From: a virus
Reading direction: 5' to 3' (one strand)
DNA length: 28,720 nucleotides
IMG/VR virus record: IMGVR_UViG_3300042906_000146
Location: 1-28,720 of that record
Below are positions 8,421 through 16,556 of the stretch, one piece after another (position 1 is the first letter of the stretch; the number at the start of each line of letters is the position of its first letter). The translations under genes and the position numbers were made by a program. Under the pieces are notes generated by a model that was given only the letters and a program-made list of their open reading frames with translations, ran no database searches and was not told the origin of the DNA.

Positions 8421-10277
8421 ATGGCTGTAACTAGCGCACAAATTGTAGATTTTCTGCTTTCTAATCCAGGCATGACTGACGATCAGATCGTCAAGGCTAT
8501 GGAGGCTAATGGAGTTTCTCCTGCTCAGATGGCTCAAGCTGTTGGGTTAGATGAGGGTGCAGTTGCGGCTCGTGTGGCGGCTACTGTTCCTCAAGGTCAA
8601 ACAGTAACCCTTGGTGACACCATTGTTCAGCCTGTTTATCAAGTAACTGGTTCTGGCATGGATCAGCAAGTTGGTGGTATTGAAAATGTAATTACCTACA
8701 AAGCTACTGATAACAAAGCAGGTGGAGCGTATACCCAATACACACCTACTGGTGAAGTAGAGAAAACTGGCACTCAACAAGAAGTTAAAAGTGGTCTAAA
8801 AGAGTTTGCATTAGGTGCGGCTGTACTCTTTGGATTGCCAACTTTATTGAATGCGGGTGCGGCTACAGCGGCTGGTACAGCAGGAATGACTGCATCAGAA
8901 ATTGCGGCTTTAACAGCACAAGATTTAGCCATTGGTGGTGGAGGTTTAGGAGCTTTTGCACCATTGACTGCGGCTCAAATTGCGGCATTAACTGCTCAAG
9001 ATTTAGCTATAGGAGGCGGTGCTTTAGCAGGGACACCACCAGCAACTATACCTGGCTTGCTAACTCCTGCTGCGACTACAACTGCGGCTACAGCACTTAC
9101 ACCTACGGCATTAACACCTGCGGCTACGGCAACTACTATCCCTGCGGCTACAACTGCCGCAACTCTTGCCACAACCGCTGCCACAACAGGTCTTACGACA
9201 ACTCAAGTAGCTGACTTAGTAAAAACAGGGTTAACAACTGCACAAATTGCTAATTTGTTCTCATCGGGAGCAACTACTGCGGCTGGTCTTCTGCAACAAC
9301 AAACGTCTAAAGAAGCGGCTGTCAAAGCGCAAGCTATGATTGATAGAGAGACTGCTGCTGCCAAACAAGCGGCTCAGTTCAGACCTATTGGAATGACTAC
9401 TAGGTTTGGTGCTTCTCAGTTTGGTTTTGATCCCGTAACAGGGCAATTGACTAGCGCAGGATACACTTTAAGTCCCGAAGCTAAAGCGGCTCAAGATAGA
9501 TTTGTCAAACTAGCTGAGTCTGGTATTCAACAAGCAGAAGGCGCTCAGAAAGCCTTTGAACCACTCCAAACAGGCGCTCAGAGTTTGTTTAAACTTGGTC
9601 AAGGTTATCTTGCTGAAAAGCCTGAAGATGTTGCTAAGAACTATTTAGCTTCTCAAATGGCTTTGTTGCAACCTGGTCGTGAGACTGAACTTGCTAATCT
9701 GCAAAACAGACTCCAACAACAAGGTCGTGGCGGTCTTTCTGTGGCTCAAGGTGGTGCTTTGGGTGCTACTACTCCTGAGTTGCAAGCTCTGTATAACGCT
9801 AGAGCGCAACAAGAAGCTCAACTAGCGGCTAATGCTCAACAGTATGGTCAGCAGAATGTATTGTTTGGTGCGGGTTTATTAGGTCAAGGCTCACAAGCTA
9901 TGGGTCAATACTATGGTGGTCAACAAGCGGCTTATGCACCTTATACGACTGCTTTGGGACAAGTTCAAGGTCTTGAGACTGCTGCACAACAACCCTTCCA
10001 ATTGGGCGTTGGTCTTGGTAAAGAAACGTCTACAGCAGGTTACAACGTAGGTCGTTTAGGCTTAACGGGTGCGGGTCAAAGCGTTGCTCTAGCTACTGGT
10101 GCAGATGCCACTAGAAACCCATACGCAACGGCAATTGGTGGCATTACCTCTAATCCTTTGTTTACAGATGCGCTAACTAAAATAGCGGGTGGTACACCTG
10201 TTAATGCGTTAGATTTCGCTGCTTATGGAACAGGTGATGTTGGTTTTCAAAATATGCTCCAAGACATTTACGGATAA
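8421..10277 (+). CDS. Internal virion / DNA ejection protein 1
   Basis: A 618-residue protein. The first 50 residues form small helices (IVDFLLSNPGMTDDQIVKAM). Residues about 125-155 include a hydrophobic helix (FALGAAVLFGLPTLLNAG). Residues 160-270 are Ala/Thr low complexity with the duplicated segment AALTAQDLAIGGG, and the remainder is Gln/Ala-rich helical with many GQQ and QAQ runs. Phage proteins of this composition are ejected with DNA and form a trans-envelope channel in podoviruses (gp7/gp20/gp16 in P22). It is the first of three large genes in a row after the tail genes, matching that trio. SD AAGGAG lies 5 bp before ATG 8421. The role is inferred from composition and order, not from a specific domain. 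Confidence 0.6.
   Translation: MAVTSAQIVDFLLSNPGMTDDQIVKAMEANGVSPAQMAQAVGLDEGAVAARVAATVPQGQTVTLGDTIVQPVYQVTGSGMDQQVGGIENVITYKATDNKAGGAYTQYTPTGEVEKTGTQQEVKSGLKEFALGAAVLFGLPTLLNAGAATAAGTAGMTASEIAALTAQDLAIGGGGLGAFAPLTAAQIAALTAQDLAIGGGALAGTPPATIPGLLTPAATTTAATALTPTALTPAATATTIPAATTAATLATTAATTGLTTTQVADLVKTGLTTAQIANLFSSGATTAAGLLQQQTSKEAAVKAQAMIDRETAAAKQAAQFRPIGMTTRFGASQFGFDPVTGQLTSAGYTLSPEAKAAQDRFVKLAESGIQQAEGAQKAFEPLQTGAQSLFKLGQGYLAEKPEDVAKNYLASQMALLQPGRETELANLQNRLQQQGRGGLSVAQGGALGATTPELQALYNARAQQEAQLAANAQQYGQQNVLFGAGLLGQGSQAMGQYYGGQQAAYAPYTTALGQVQGLETAAQQPFQLGVGLGKETSTAGYNVGRLGLTGAGQSVALATGADATRNPYATAIGGITSNPLFTDALTKIAGGTPVNALDFAAYGTGDVGFQNMLQDIYG
8901..9023 (+). repeat. Duplicated segment in ejection protein 1
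   Basis: Two copies, about 8901-8945 and 8979-9023, encode the same stretch IAALTAQDLAIGGG 26 residues apart. Their third codon positions differ (for example gcggctttaaca against gcggcattaact), so the duplication is not very recent and the peptide has been kept. Confidence 0.75.
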
Positions 10278-10286
10278 GGATTTATC

Positions 10287-11600
10287 ATGGCTGAAAATAT
10301 CGTAGCGGGTCTGTTTGGACTAACACCACAAATGTATGGTGAGCAACAACGTAGAAGTGCTTTGCGTGAGGGTATTGACCTTGCCAAACTGACTCCTGGT
10401 GAAGCGGGTGCGGCAATGACCTATGCAGGTGCTAGAGGTCTTGGTGGCGCTATTGCGGGTGCTTTGGGTGTAGAAGACCCCCAAATGAAGAAAATGTCGC
10501 AACGTAATCAATTACTTCAGCAACTTGACGTAAATGATCCAGAGTCTTTTGTTGCTGTAGCAAAACAAGCCGCAGGTCTTGGAGATGGTGAGTTTGCAGT
10601 AGGATTGATTGAGAAAGCTAAATCATTAGCTGAATCACAATCAAAAATTGCACTTAACCAAGCGCAAACTCTTAAAGCACTTCAGCCAGAAAAACTTACT
10701 GGTGATGAGCGTTATATTCAGGCATTGAGAGTTGTTGAGACTAAGTTGCAAAAAGGTGAGAAACCTACTCTTACAGAATTGGCTAATGCCAATATTTCAG
10801 GACAGATGTTATCAAAGCCTCGTAGTTATCTTGACCAAGCAAGCGGTCAGATGATTACTCAAGCGGCTACTGATCCATCCAAAGCGTTCCCATTGGCATA
10901 TAAAGAGATGGGTGCTACTACTGAAGGTGGTGCTACAACAGTTCCCAAGCCAACTGTTCAACAAGCAACGGCTGGAAACATTCCCGCTGGTTCACAAAAC
11001 GAAATTGCAGATATTGAAGCAAGTTTAGTAAGACTCGAAAACACAAGTCCTCAATTGGATAAGTTTTCACAATTACTTAAATCTGGTGATGTGAAATTTA
11101 ATGCTGCAGCAAATGCGTTTGATTTTCTTGGTGCTGTTGTTCCTCCAATTTTTGGCGGAGCAGAAGTTGGTAATCAAGTCAAAAAAGATGAATTTACTAG
11201 GGCATTCAAAGAACGAGTTAACACTGTTTTAAATAATGCCAAAGGTGTTCAAGCAAAAGATGACGCAAAACGAGCAGAAGAACAAATTGCTTCACCATCA
11301 ACATTTTTAAGTTCTGCACGAATGCAAGGAGCTATTGATTATTTAAAGAAAGCAGAAAAGGGATATACAGAAGAATTATTAGCCCGCAAAAATTCTTTGC
11401 AAAGACAAGGAAAGCCAGAAGCGCAAGAAACTCCATCTGCAAAACCAACAGAACAAAAACCTACTCCTAAACCAACTTCAAAACCTGTTGGAGAAACTAG
11501 AGAGCAACTAATTGAAAGAATTATTAAGCTTAATGCTGATAATGGCAAAACTGTAACTAGAGCACAAGTTGAGCAAAAACTTCGTGAATCTAAGCTTTAA
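10287..11600 (+). CDS. Internal virion / DNA ejection protein 2
   Basis: A 437-residue protein, largely helical, with an N-terminal Gly/Ala-rich segment (GARGLGGAIAGALGV), long charged helices around residues 90-160, and a Pro/Lys/Thr-rich low-complexity linker near residues 375-405 before a short helical C-terminus (REQLIERIIKL). No catalytic motif is visible. It starts 9 bp after the previous gene with SD AAGGA and is followed after 11 bp by a third large gene. The trio corresponds in position to podovirus ejection proteins. The exact partner and order of ejection cannot be told. Confidence 0.55.
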   Translation: MAENIVAGLFGLTPQMYGEQQRRSALREGIDLAKLTPGEAGAAMTYAGARGLGGAIAGALGVEDPQMKKMSQRNQLLQQLDVNDPESFVAVAKQAAGLGDGEFAVGLIEKAKSLAESQSKIALNQAQTLKALQPEKLTGDERYIQALRVVETKLQKGEKPTLTELANANISGQMLSKPRSYLDQASGQMITQAATDPSKAFPLAYKEMGATTEGGATTVPKPTVQQATAGNIPAGSQNEIADIEASLVRLENTSPQLDKFSQLLKSGDVKFNAAANAFDFLGAVVPPIFGGAEVGNQVKKDEFTRAFKERVNTVLNNAKGVQAKDDAKRAEEQIASPSTFLSSARMQGAIDYLKKAEKGYTEELLARKNSLQRQGKPEAQETPSAKPTEQKPTPKPTSKPVGETREQLIERIIKLNADNGKTVTRAQVEQKLRESKL

Positions 11601-11611
11601 GGAGTTAAGTC

Positions 11612-13780
11612 ATGGGATTGTTTGACCAGTGGAAAAATAAGACTGATGCAGATAAACTGCAACAGAAGTACTTGACTGACTTTGAAAAAGGTAAAGTTAA
11701 CAAAGCTAATGAACTTGCTGAAGGAATCATGCAATCGGTGCTTGAACTCGGCACTATGACTGGTTTAACAAAACAGCAAACACTTGATAAATTTAACGCA
11801 CAACTTGCCAAACAACCAGATCGTTTGTCTTATGACAATAAAGTAATTGGTGCGGCAGGTGAGATTGTTGGCGAACTAATCATTGTTGCTCCTGCCTCTA
11901 CTTTGGGTTGGTTTGGTGCAGGTGGAAAAGTTGCTCAAATATTGAAGCAAGGTTTGTTTGGTGGTCTTTGGGAAGGTCTAACTAAGACAGTTAAAGAGGG
12001 CGAAAGCAGACAAGAAGTAGCTACTCAAGCGGGCTTAATCAGTGGTGGTGCAACTGCTGTTCTTGGTGTTGTTGGAAGACCAATAGAGAAAGTCACTAAC
12101 TTTGACTTTAAGAGCAACATTCAAGCGGTAAAAGATGCCTCTGCTTCACTAGGAATTAGTCCTAAGTTGCTTGGTGACTTTACTGGTGATGATGCTACAC
12201 GTGCGGCAGAAGCAATGAACAGATTGAGGGCTGGTGGTGTTGCAGATCGTCTAAAGCAAAATGCCAAAGAACTTCAAAAGGCTGGCGGTACTGTAGAGAA
12301 AACTATTACTGGTGGTGCTCAGTACTCAGGCAAAGCAGGTGAAAACATTTCTAAGGCTGTTCAAGCTAACTATTTAAGTGCTACAAAAGAAGGCAATAGT
12401 TTGTATGACAAGTTAAATGTTCTTGCTACTCAAAATAATCTTTCAAAGATTCGACCAAATGAGACTGAAGCGGCTGTTAACAATGTTATTTCAGAGTATG
12501 GTGATTTATTCAAAGCTCTTGAAAGACCAAGTTTAGAAGCTAAATTAACATCATTTGGTTCAAAATTAGGTAAAGAAGAGGTTAAACAAGAAGCGGGATT
12601 GATTGTCAGCGAAAGTGGAAGACCATTTATTCCTGAGATTAAAGGCCCAACAGACTTTACTTTTAATGACATACGTAAAGCAAGAGAAGGTTTAACAGAT
12701 GCTTTGCAAGCAGCTTTAGCACAAAATAAATTTGGCCCTAAAGAAGCAATTCGTTTAAACAGTGTCATAGAAGCAATGGATAACGATATTGAAAATTGGG
12801 GTAAAACTCTTGTTCAAAATCAATCTGTATCTGATGCTTTTTCAACTGCTAGACAATACTGGAGAGGAAACGTAATTCCTTTGCGTGATGCTGATTTGGC
12901 GGTGGCAATGATTAAAGACCCAAATTCTGGTGAACTTAAAACTGATATTTCTAAGTTGGTAAATAAAATTGTCTCTGCTGAATCTACAGGGCAAGAAGGC
13001 GCAAAAAGAGCATCAATGATGATCGCTAAAGTTTTGCCACCAGATATTAAACAAGATGTGGCTGCGGCTACCTTTGCTTCTGCACGTAATGAAGCAACTG
13101 ATAAAGGAACAGGTGCATTTGACCCAATTAAGTTTTCCACATTCTTGCAATCAAGAAAAACAAACTTACAACCATTTGTTGACGAAAACCTTGATACATT
13201 GCTAAATAAATATAGCTTCTTAACAAGCTCTATGACCCGTCAAGCGGCTGGTTCTGGACTAGATGAGGCTATTACACAAGGTGCAAGGGTTGGTGTTGGA
13301 GCATTAGTTGGTGGCCCTACAGGTGCGGCTATTGCGGCTGTTCCTGTCAATAGGGCTATAGAGGCTTTATCTCGTAGTGTATTTGATACAAAAGCAGGTC
13401 GTGCAATGATGCTATCTGCTAAATCACTTGATGATTTGCGTCCTTTGGTTACTGGTGGTGTTGTTTCTGCTCCAGAAGAGCAAACTATGCAACAACCTAC
13501 TGAAATGCCAATAGATGTTGATTTGCCACCAGATTTAATGGGTGCGCCATCAAAAATAGATGTTGACTTGCCATCAGATTTGACTGCCCCACCCCCTCAA
13601 CCAACCACAACTATTGACCAACAACGTCAAGCAATTTTTAATGCCGAATTAAAAACTGAAATGGGTAGATCAATGGTGGCACAAGAGAAGGGTGATGAAG
13701 AGGGAACAGGTCGTGCAGTTCGTAGCTTAAATTCTTTGTTAATGGAGGCGGCAAGGGCAAAAATACCTTTGTCGTATTGA
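11612..13780 (+). CDS. Internal virion / DNA ejection protein 3
   Basis: A 722-residue protein. Residues about 80-160 hold two hydrophobic stretches (VGELIIVAPASTLGWFGAGG and the LISGGATAVLGVVG region) that could insert in membrane. A third lies near 555-580 (GARVGVGALVGGPTGAAIAAV). The rest is charged helix, with an acidic Pro-rich tail containing a duplicated IDVDLPPDL / IDVDLPSDL. SD AAGGAG precedes ATG 11612. Amphipathic/hydrophobic patches in an otherwise soluble large virion protein fit an ejected pore protein such as P22 gp16. No lytic transglycosylase motif is seen. Role inferred from context. Confidence 0.55.
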   Translation: MGLFDQWKNKTDADKLQQKYLTDFEKGKVNKANELAEGIMQSVLELGTMTGLTKQQTLDKFNAQLAKQPDRLSYDNKVIGAAGEIVGELIIVAPASTLGWFGAGGKVAQILKQGLFGGLWEGLTKTVKEGESRQEVATQAGLISGGATAVLGVVGRPIEKVTNFDFKSNIQAVKDASASLGISPKLLGDFTGDDATRAAEAMNRLRAGGVADRLKQNAKELQKAGGTVEKTITGGAQYSGKAGENISKAVQANYLSATKEGNSLYDKLNVLATQNNLSKIRPNETEAAVNNVISEYGDLFKALERPSLEAKLTSFGSKLGKEEVKQEAGLIVSESGRPFIPEIKGPTDFTFNDIRKAREGLTDALQAALAQNKFGPKEAIRLNSVIEAMDNDIENWGKTLVQNQSVSDAFSTARQYWRGNVIPLRDADLAVAMIKDPNSGELKTDISKLVNKIVSAESTGQEGAKRASMMIAKVLPPDIKQDVAAATFASARNEATDKGTGAFDPIKFSTFLQSRKTNLQPFVDENLDTLLNKYSFLTSSMTRQAAGSGLDEAITQGARVGVGALVGGPTGAAIAAVPVNRAIEALSRSVFDTKAGRAMMLSAKSLDDLRPLVTGGVVSAPEEQTMQQPTEMPIDVDLPPDLMGAPSKIDVDLPSDLTAPPPQPTTTIDQQRQAIFNAELKTEMGRSMVAQEKGDEEGTGRAVRSLNSLLMEAARAKIPLSY

Positions 13781-13782
13781 CA

Positions 13783-13875
13783 ATGAAAGATGGGCTGTTT
13801 GCTATCTCAGTAGCAGCCCTTCTTCTTTGTTTTGTAATTTTCTGTAGTTATATTATTGTTTGGGCATTTCCGTGA
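13783..13875 (+). CDS. 30-residue single-pass membrane microprotein
   Basis: ATG 13783 to TGA 13873-13875 encodes a 30-residue peptide that is almost entirely one hydrophobic helix (LFAISVAALLLCFVIFCSYI). It begins 3 bp after the third ejection gene, and its stop overlaps the GTG start of the next small gene. It has no clear SD and may be translated by coupling. Position at the head of the lysis region and a single membrane helix make a lysis-accessory role possible, but the function is unknown. Confidence 0.5.
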   Translation: MKDGLFAISVAALLLCFVIFCSYIIVWAFP

Positions 13876-13985
13876 TCGCCTTTCTCTTGGCGGCAACCAT
13901 AGAGTACCGATGTATTAAATGGACTTGGAGTGGTGATGTTTACAACCGAAGGGTTGTTTGCATTAAGTGGGAGAGAAAGAAATGA
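13872..13985 (+). CDS. 37-residue small basic protein
   Basis: GTG 13872 overlaps the preceding stop (GTGA), and TGA 13983-13985 overlaps the next ATG (ATGA). The peptide has a short hydrophobic start (IAFLLAATIEY) and a basic, Trp-containing remainder (RCIKWTWSGD). The perfect stop-start overlaps on both sides are the main reason to treat it as a gene. No family is recognised. Confidence 0.4.
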   Translation: MIAFLLAATIEYRCIKWTWSGDVYNRRVVCIKWERKK

Positions 13986-14479
13986 TTGATCCGATAACGG
14001 CTCTAGCTGGCATACAGTCAGCTATTTCGATGGTCAAGAAGGCAGCTAATGTTGCCAATGACCTAGGCTCACTTGCGCCAATGATTGGGAAATTATTTGA
14101 CGCAAAAAGTGTAGCTACCAAAGCAATGCTTCAGGCTAAACAGTCTGGCAAAGGCTCGAACATGGGTACGGCTTTGCAGATTGAGATGGCTTTAGAACAG
14201 GCTAGAGCGTTTGAGGAAGAGTTAAAGATGCTCTTCATGCAAACAGGAAAGATTGACGTTTGGAACAAGATTAAAGCCCGTCAAGCAGAGATGGACTTGG
14301 CAGATGCCAAAGAGATAAGTGCATTAAAGAAAGCAGAGAAAGAAGCTAAACAGAAAGAGCAAGAACAACTAGAGATTGGTTTAGCAATAGGTGGAATATT
14401 CTTTGTTTTGTTTCTAGTCTTTGTTGGTGTCAATGAGTTGATGACATTCTGTGAAGCAACAAGAAGGTGTGGTCGGTGA
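13982..14479 (+). CDS. Coiled-coil protein with C-terminal membrane anchor
   Basis: Start chosen at ATG 13982 because a purine-rich GGGAGAGAAAG lies just upstream and the ATG overlaps the preceding stop. An in-frame GTG at 13967 is the alternative. The 165-residue product starts with a hydrophobic Ala/Ile helix (MIDPITALAGIQSAISMVKK), continues as a charged coiled coil (residues about 65-130, rich in Glu, Lys, Gln), and ends with a membrane helix (LAIGGIFFVLFLVFVGV) and a short tail. Such proteins often sit between ejection and lysis genes in podoviruses. The function is unknown; a virion or envelope-associated role is a guess. Confidence 0.75.
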   Translation: MIDPITALAGIQSAISMVKKAANVANDLGSLAPMIGKLFDAKSVATKAMLQAKQSGKGSNMGTALQIEMALEQARAFEEELKMLFMQTGKIDVWNKIKARQAEMDLADAKEISALKKAEKEAKQKEQEQLEIGLAIGGIFFVLFLVFVGVNELMTFCEATRRCGR

Positions 14480-14631
14480 ATGAGTATCAAAAGACCTTTG
14501 ACTTGTGTCTAAAAATCTTCGTTTACGGGGTAGTGGCTTTGTATTTCTTGGGTTTTCTGAAGTTCTTACCTGATGATCTGTCAGACAGAATTGTTAATCT
14601 TTTACTTGGAAAGGTTGGATTGGGCAAATGA
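14476..14631 (+). CDS. 51-residue membrane protein
   Basis: GTG 14476 overlaps the previous stop (GTGA), and TGA 14629-14631 overlaps the next ATG. The product has one clear membrane helix (residues 11-30, CLKIFVYGVVALYFLGFLKF) and an amphipathic C-terminal helix. An AGGTGTGGTCG stretch lies upstream. It could be an antiholin or lysis accessory protein given its site, but nothing specific shows this. Confidence 0.55.
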   Translation: MNEYQKTFDLCLKIFVYGVVALYFLGFLKFLPDDLSDRIVNLLLGKVGLGK

Positions 14632-14795
14632 GAATCACCACTTACCAACAGAATGCTCAAATGTTGTCAGAGGCTCACCGAGTGATCCACCAACAGAATA
14701 TGAAGCGTCTGGCAGAGTTAAACCAACAGGCTCAACAACAACAGAAAGCCCAAGAGATTAAGACTCAATGGGCTAAAGTGGATGTTAAGGTATGA
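14628..14795 (+). CDS. 55-residue Gln-rich helical protein
   Basis: ATG 14628 to TGA 14793-14795, with ATGA overlaps at both ends. The peptide is soluble and helical, and exceptionally rich in Gln (NQQAQQQQKAQEIK near residues 32-45), with no Cys. Its place inside an unbroken chain of overlapping genes supports it as real. No family is recognised. Confidence 0.5.
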   Translation: MRITTYQQNAQMLSEAHRVIHQQNMKRLAELNQQAQQQQKAQEIKTQWAKVDVKV

Positions 14796-14983
14796 GATAC
14801 ATATTGCTTCTTTTACTGTTAACTGGTTGTGACGAGAAATATCGGTATTTCTGCCAAAACCCAGACAATTTCCATGCTGAACCTTGTCAAAAACCTAGAT
14901 GCCAATTCACTCAGACTTGTCCTGAGTACTTAGTAGCACCAATTTTGGAGAAAAAGATTGACGAAGTTAAACCTAACAACTGA
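14792..14983 (+). CDS. Small cysteine-rich lipoprotein
   Basis: A 63-residue protein. It has a very short signal (RYILLLLLLTGC) with lipobox LTGC, so lipidation would be at C13. The mature part has five further Cys (FCQ, EPCQ, PRCQ, QTCPE) and ends EVKPNN. The pattern Y-R-Y-x-C-Q-x-P in front of a Cys-rich tail recurs in small phage lipoproteins next to lysis genes. It would sit in the inner or outer membrane facing the periplasm. It could be a superinfection-exclusion or lysis-timing protein, but that is speculation. Start ATG 14792 overlaps the previous stop. Confidence 0.7.
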   Translation: MRYILLLLLLTGCDEKYRYFCQNPDNFHAEPCQKPRCQFTQTCPEYLVAPILEKKIDEVKPNN

Positions 14984-15479
14984 AGAGATTGAGGTAAGGA
15001 TTTGGGGCTTTGTCGTGGTGGCAGTCACGCTTATCCTCATGTTTATTGTTGCTGCTTTGCTCTATTCGGTCACTTTTGTGACTCAGCCAATCAAAAGCAT
15101 GGCCCCGATTGACCAAGCCTATACCAAGATGCTGAACGACATTGTTCTGCTAATCGTGGGTGGTATCGGTGGAGTTATTGGTAAACGGGCTATGTCAACT
15201 GCCGCCAGAGCGTTTAATCCTCCAACGCAACCAATGTGTCAACCAATGGGTTATGGAGGCTCTCAGGGCGGTTTTAATCAGTCCTATGGGTCTTCCTATG
15301 CCCCTCCGCAATCTGCGTATGGTTTGCCTAGCCAACCATTTGGTGCTATGCCTGTTTGGAAGAACCCAGAGTTGGATGAATCTTGGACACCTGGCCCTCC
15401 TCCGACTACCCCACCTGACCACTTAGAAGATGACCAAGAGCGTGAAGAATTGGCTCAAGCAAGAAAAGAGGCTGAATAA
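14958..15479 (+). CDS. Holin candidate, two membrane helices and long soluble tail
   Basis: TTG 14958 is taken as start because GGAG (14947-14950) lies 7 bp upstream and no ATG comes before the first membrane helix. The 173-residue product has a strong membrane helix at residues 16-40 (GFVVVAVTLILMFIVAALLY), a second weaker one at about 60-78 (DIVLLIVGGIGGVIG), then a Gly/Gln/Pro/Tyr-rich region and an acidic charged C-terminus. It overlaps the lipoprotein gene by 26 bp and abuts the Rz gene. Position before spanins and endolysin suggests the holin, although the long Pro-rich tail is unusual for one. Confidence 0.55.
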   Translation: MTKLNLTTEEIEVRIWGFVVVAVTLILMFIVAALLYSVTFVTQPIKSMAPIDQAYTKMLNDIVLLIVGGIGGVIGKRAMSTAARAFNPPTQPMCQPMGYGGSQGGFNQSYGSSYAPPQSAYGLPSQPFGAMPVWKNPELDESWTPGPPPTTPPDHLEDDQEREELAQARKEAE

Positions 15480-15976
15480 TGTTTCCAATCCCTCTCCCGT
15501 GGCTTATTGTGGGTGCTTTGGTATCTCTCTTTGGTACATACCAAGTTGGACACCACTATGGATGGCTAGAACGTGATAACGACATGAAGATTGCCATTGC
15601 CAAAAAGAATGATGAAGCTCGTCAGATCGAGCAAAACATGGGTGAGAAACTTAATCAACAATCTCTGAAACTACAGGAAGCCAATGATGCCATCAACAAA
15701 AAAACTACTGCTCTTGCTGTTGCCAATCGTGCTGGCAAGTTGCGCCTCTGCCCCTCAAGTAACGTACAAACCCCCACAAGTTCCCCCGTTGCCACCACAG
15801 ATACAAAAGCAACCAGCGAACCTGACAGACAGGCTAATGAACCTTCTGATGCCGAAAGAGCAACCATCGAAGCCATCGCAGAAATAGTGGCACAGGGGGA
15901 TCGGAACACTATTGCATTGAATGCTTGTGTAGATTCTTACAATGATGTTAGGAACTTACTAAATGATAAACGCTGA
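15479..15976 (+). CDS. Rz: Rz-like inner-membrane spanin (i-spanin)
   Basis: A 165-residue protein with an N-terminal membrane anchor (residues about 6-24, LPWLIVGALVSLFGTYQVG), then a periplasmic coiled coil (residues 33-85, rich in Lys, Glu, Gln, Asn), two Cys (CPSS and NACVD), and a low-complexity Thr/Ser/Pro stretch where the Rz1 frame overlaps. This is the Rz architecture. With the o-spanin it bridges the periplasm and fuses inner and outer membranes after endolysin action. The Rz1 partner gene lies wholly inside it in the +1 frame. The stop overlaps the endolysin start region by 14 bp. Confidence 0.82.
   Translation: MFPIPLPWLIVGALVSLFGTYQVGHHYGWLERDNDMKIAIAKKNDEARQIEQNMGEKLNQQSLKLQEANDAINKKTTALAVANRAGKLRLCPSSNVQTPTSSPVATTDTKATSEPDRQANEPSDAERATIEAIAEIVAQGDRNTIALNACVDSYNDVRNLLNDKR
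15687..15887 (+). CDS. Rz1: Rz1-like outer-membrane lipoprotein spanin (o-spanin), nested in Rz
   Basis: A 66-residue protein encoded entirely within the Rz gene in another frame. ATG 15687 is preferred over ATG 15684 because AGGAAG (15675-15680) is then 6 bp away. It has a signal KKLLLLLLPIVLASC with lipobox LASC (lipid at C19) and a mature part rich in Pro (YKPPQVPPLPPQIQKQP), the hallmark of Rz1. Complete nesting inside Rz is known from lambda-type spanin pairs. It would be anchored in the outer membrane and contact the Rz coiled coil. Confidence 0.88.
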   Translation: MPSTKKLLLLLLPIVLASCASAPQVTYKPPQVPPLPPQIQKQPANLTDRLMNLLMPKEQPSKPSQK

Positions 15977-16556
15977 ACAACTTAAAGAATTGCACATTGG
16001 TGCTGAGTGGCTAGATGGTCTAAATGCTACTTTTGAGCGTTTTGACATTATGAACCCACTTAGAAAAGCGGCTTTTATTGGTCAATGTGGGCATGAATGT
16101 GGGAACTTTAGAATCCTTGAAGAGAATTTGAACTATCGTGCAGAGGCTTTGCAGAAGTTATGGCCTAAAAGGTTTGATGCTGCCAAAGCACAGGCTTGCG
16201 CTCGTAATCCTAAGTTGATTGCCAATACTGTTTACTCAAATCGTATGGGCAATAGAGATGAGGCTTCTGGTGATGGGTATCGTTTCCGAGGCAGAGGGTG
16301 TATCCAATTGACAGGCCATGCAAACTATTTTCATGCAGGTCAGGCTCTAGGGGTGGATTTTGTGATGCAACCAGAGTTAGTGGCTACTCCGATGTATGCC
16401 GCACTAACTGCGGGGTGGTTCTGGGATACGCATAAGCTAAACCAATACGCTGATTCCCGTGACTACAGAACCATGACTAAAAAGATCAATGGTGGTTTTA
16501 TCGGTCTTGATGACAGAATTAAACACATTAACCATGCGATAGAAGTTCTTACCTAA
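15963..16556 (+). CDS. Endolysin, glycoside hydrolase family 19
   Basis: A 197-residue GH19 (chitinase-like) lysozyme that cuts peptidoglycan glycan strands. Visible motifs are FIGQCGHECGNF with the likely catalytic E45, EENLNYRAEAL with a second acid near 53-54, and GDGYRFRGRGCIQLTGHANY (residues about 104-123), the substrate-groove signature. It has no signal peptide and no separate cell-wall-binding domain, so it would need the holin for access. It is the usual length for a single-domain phage GH19. ATG 15963 lies inside the Rz end. Its stop overlaps the stop of the convergent gene on the other strand. Confidence 0.92.
   Translation: MINAEQLKELHIGAEWLDGLNATFERFDIMNPLRKAAFIGQCGHECGNFRILEENLNYRAEALQKLWPKRFDAAKAQACARNPKLIANTVYSNRMGNRDEASGDGYRFRGRGCIQLTGHANYFHAGQALGVDFVMQPELVATPMYAALTAGWFWDTHKLNQYADSRDYRTMTKKINGGFIGLDDRIKHINHAIEVLT

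Noticed and set aside
8821-9300. Frequent GCGGCT hexamer as a DNA signal
   Set aside because: It is mostly Ala codons read in frame in Ala-rich proteins, reflecting codon choice rather than a site.
14573-14761. Open frame of 62 codons overlapping the microgenes
   Set aside because: It runs out of frame with the coupled ATGA chain (14476-14631 and 14628-14795), which explains the region better.
15160-15426. Open frames on both strands inside the holin candidate
   Set aside because: They arise from the low-complexity Gly/Pro/Gln part of the real gene and have no start signals.
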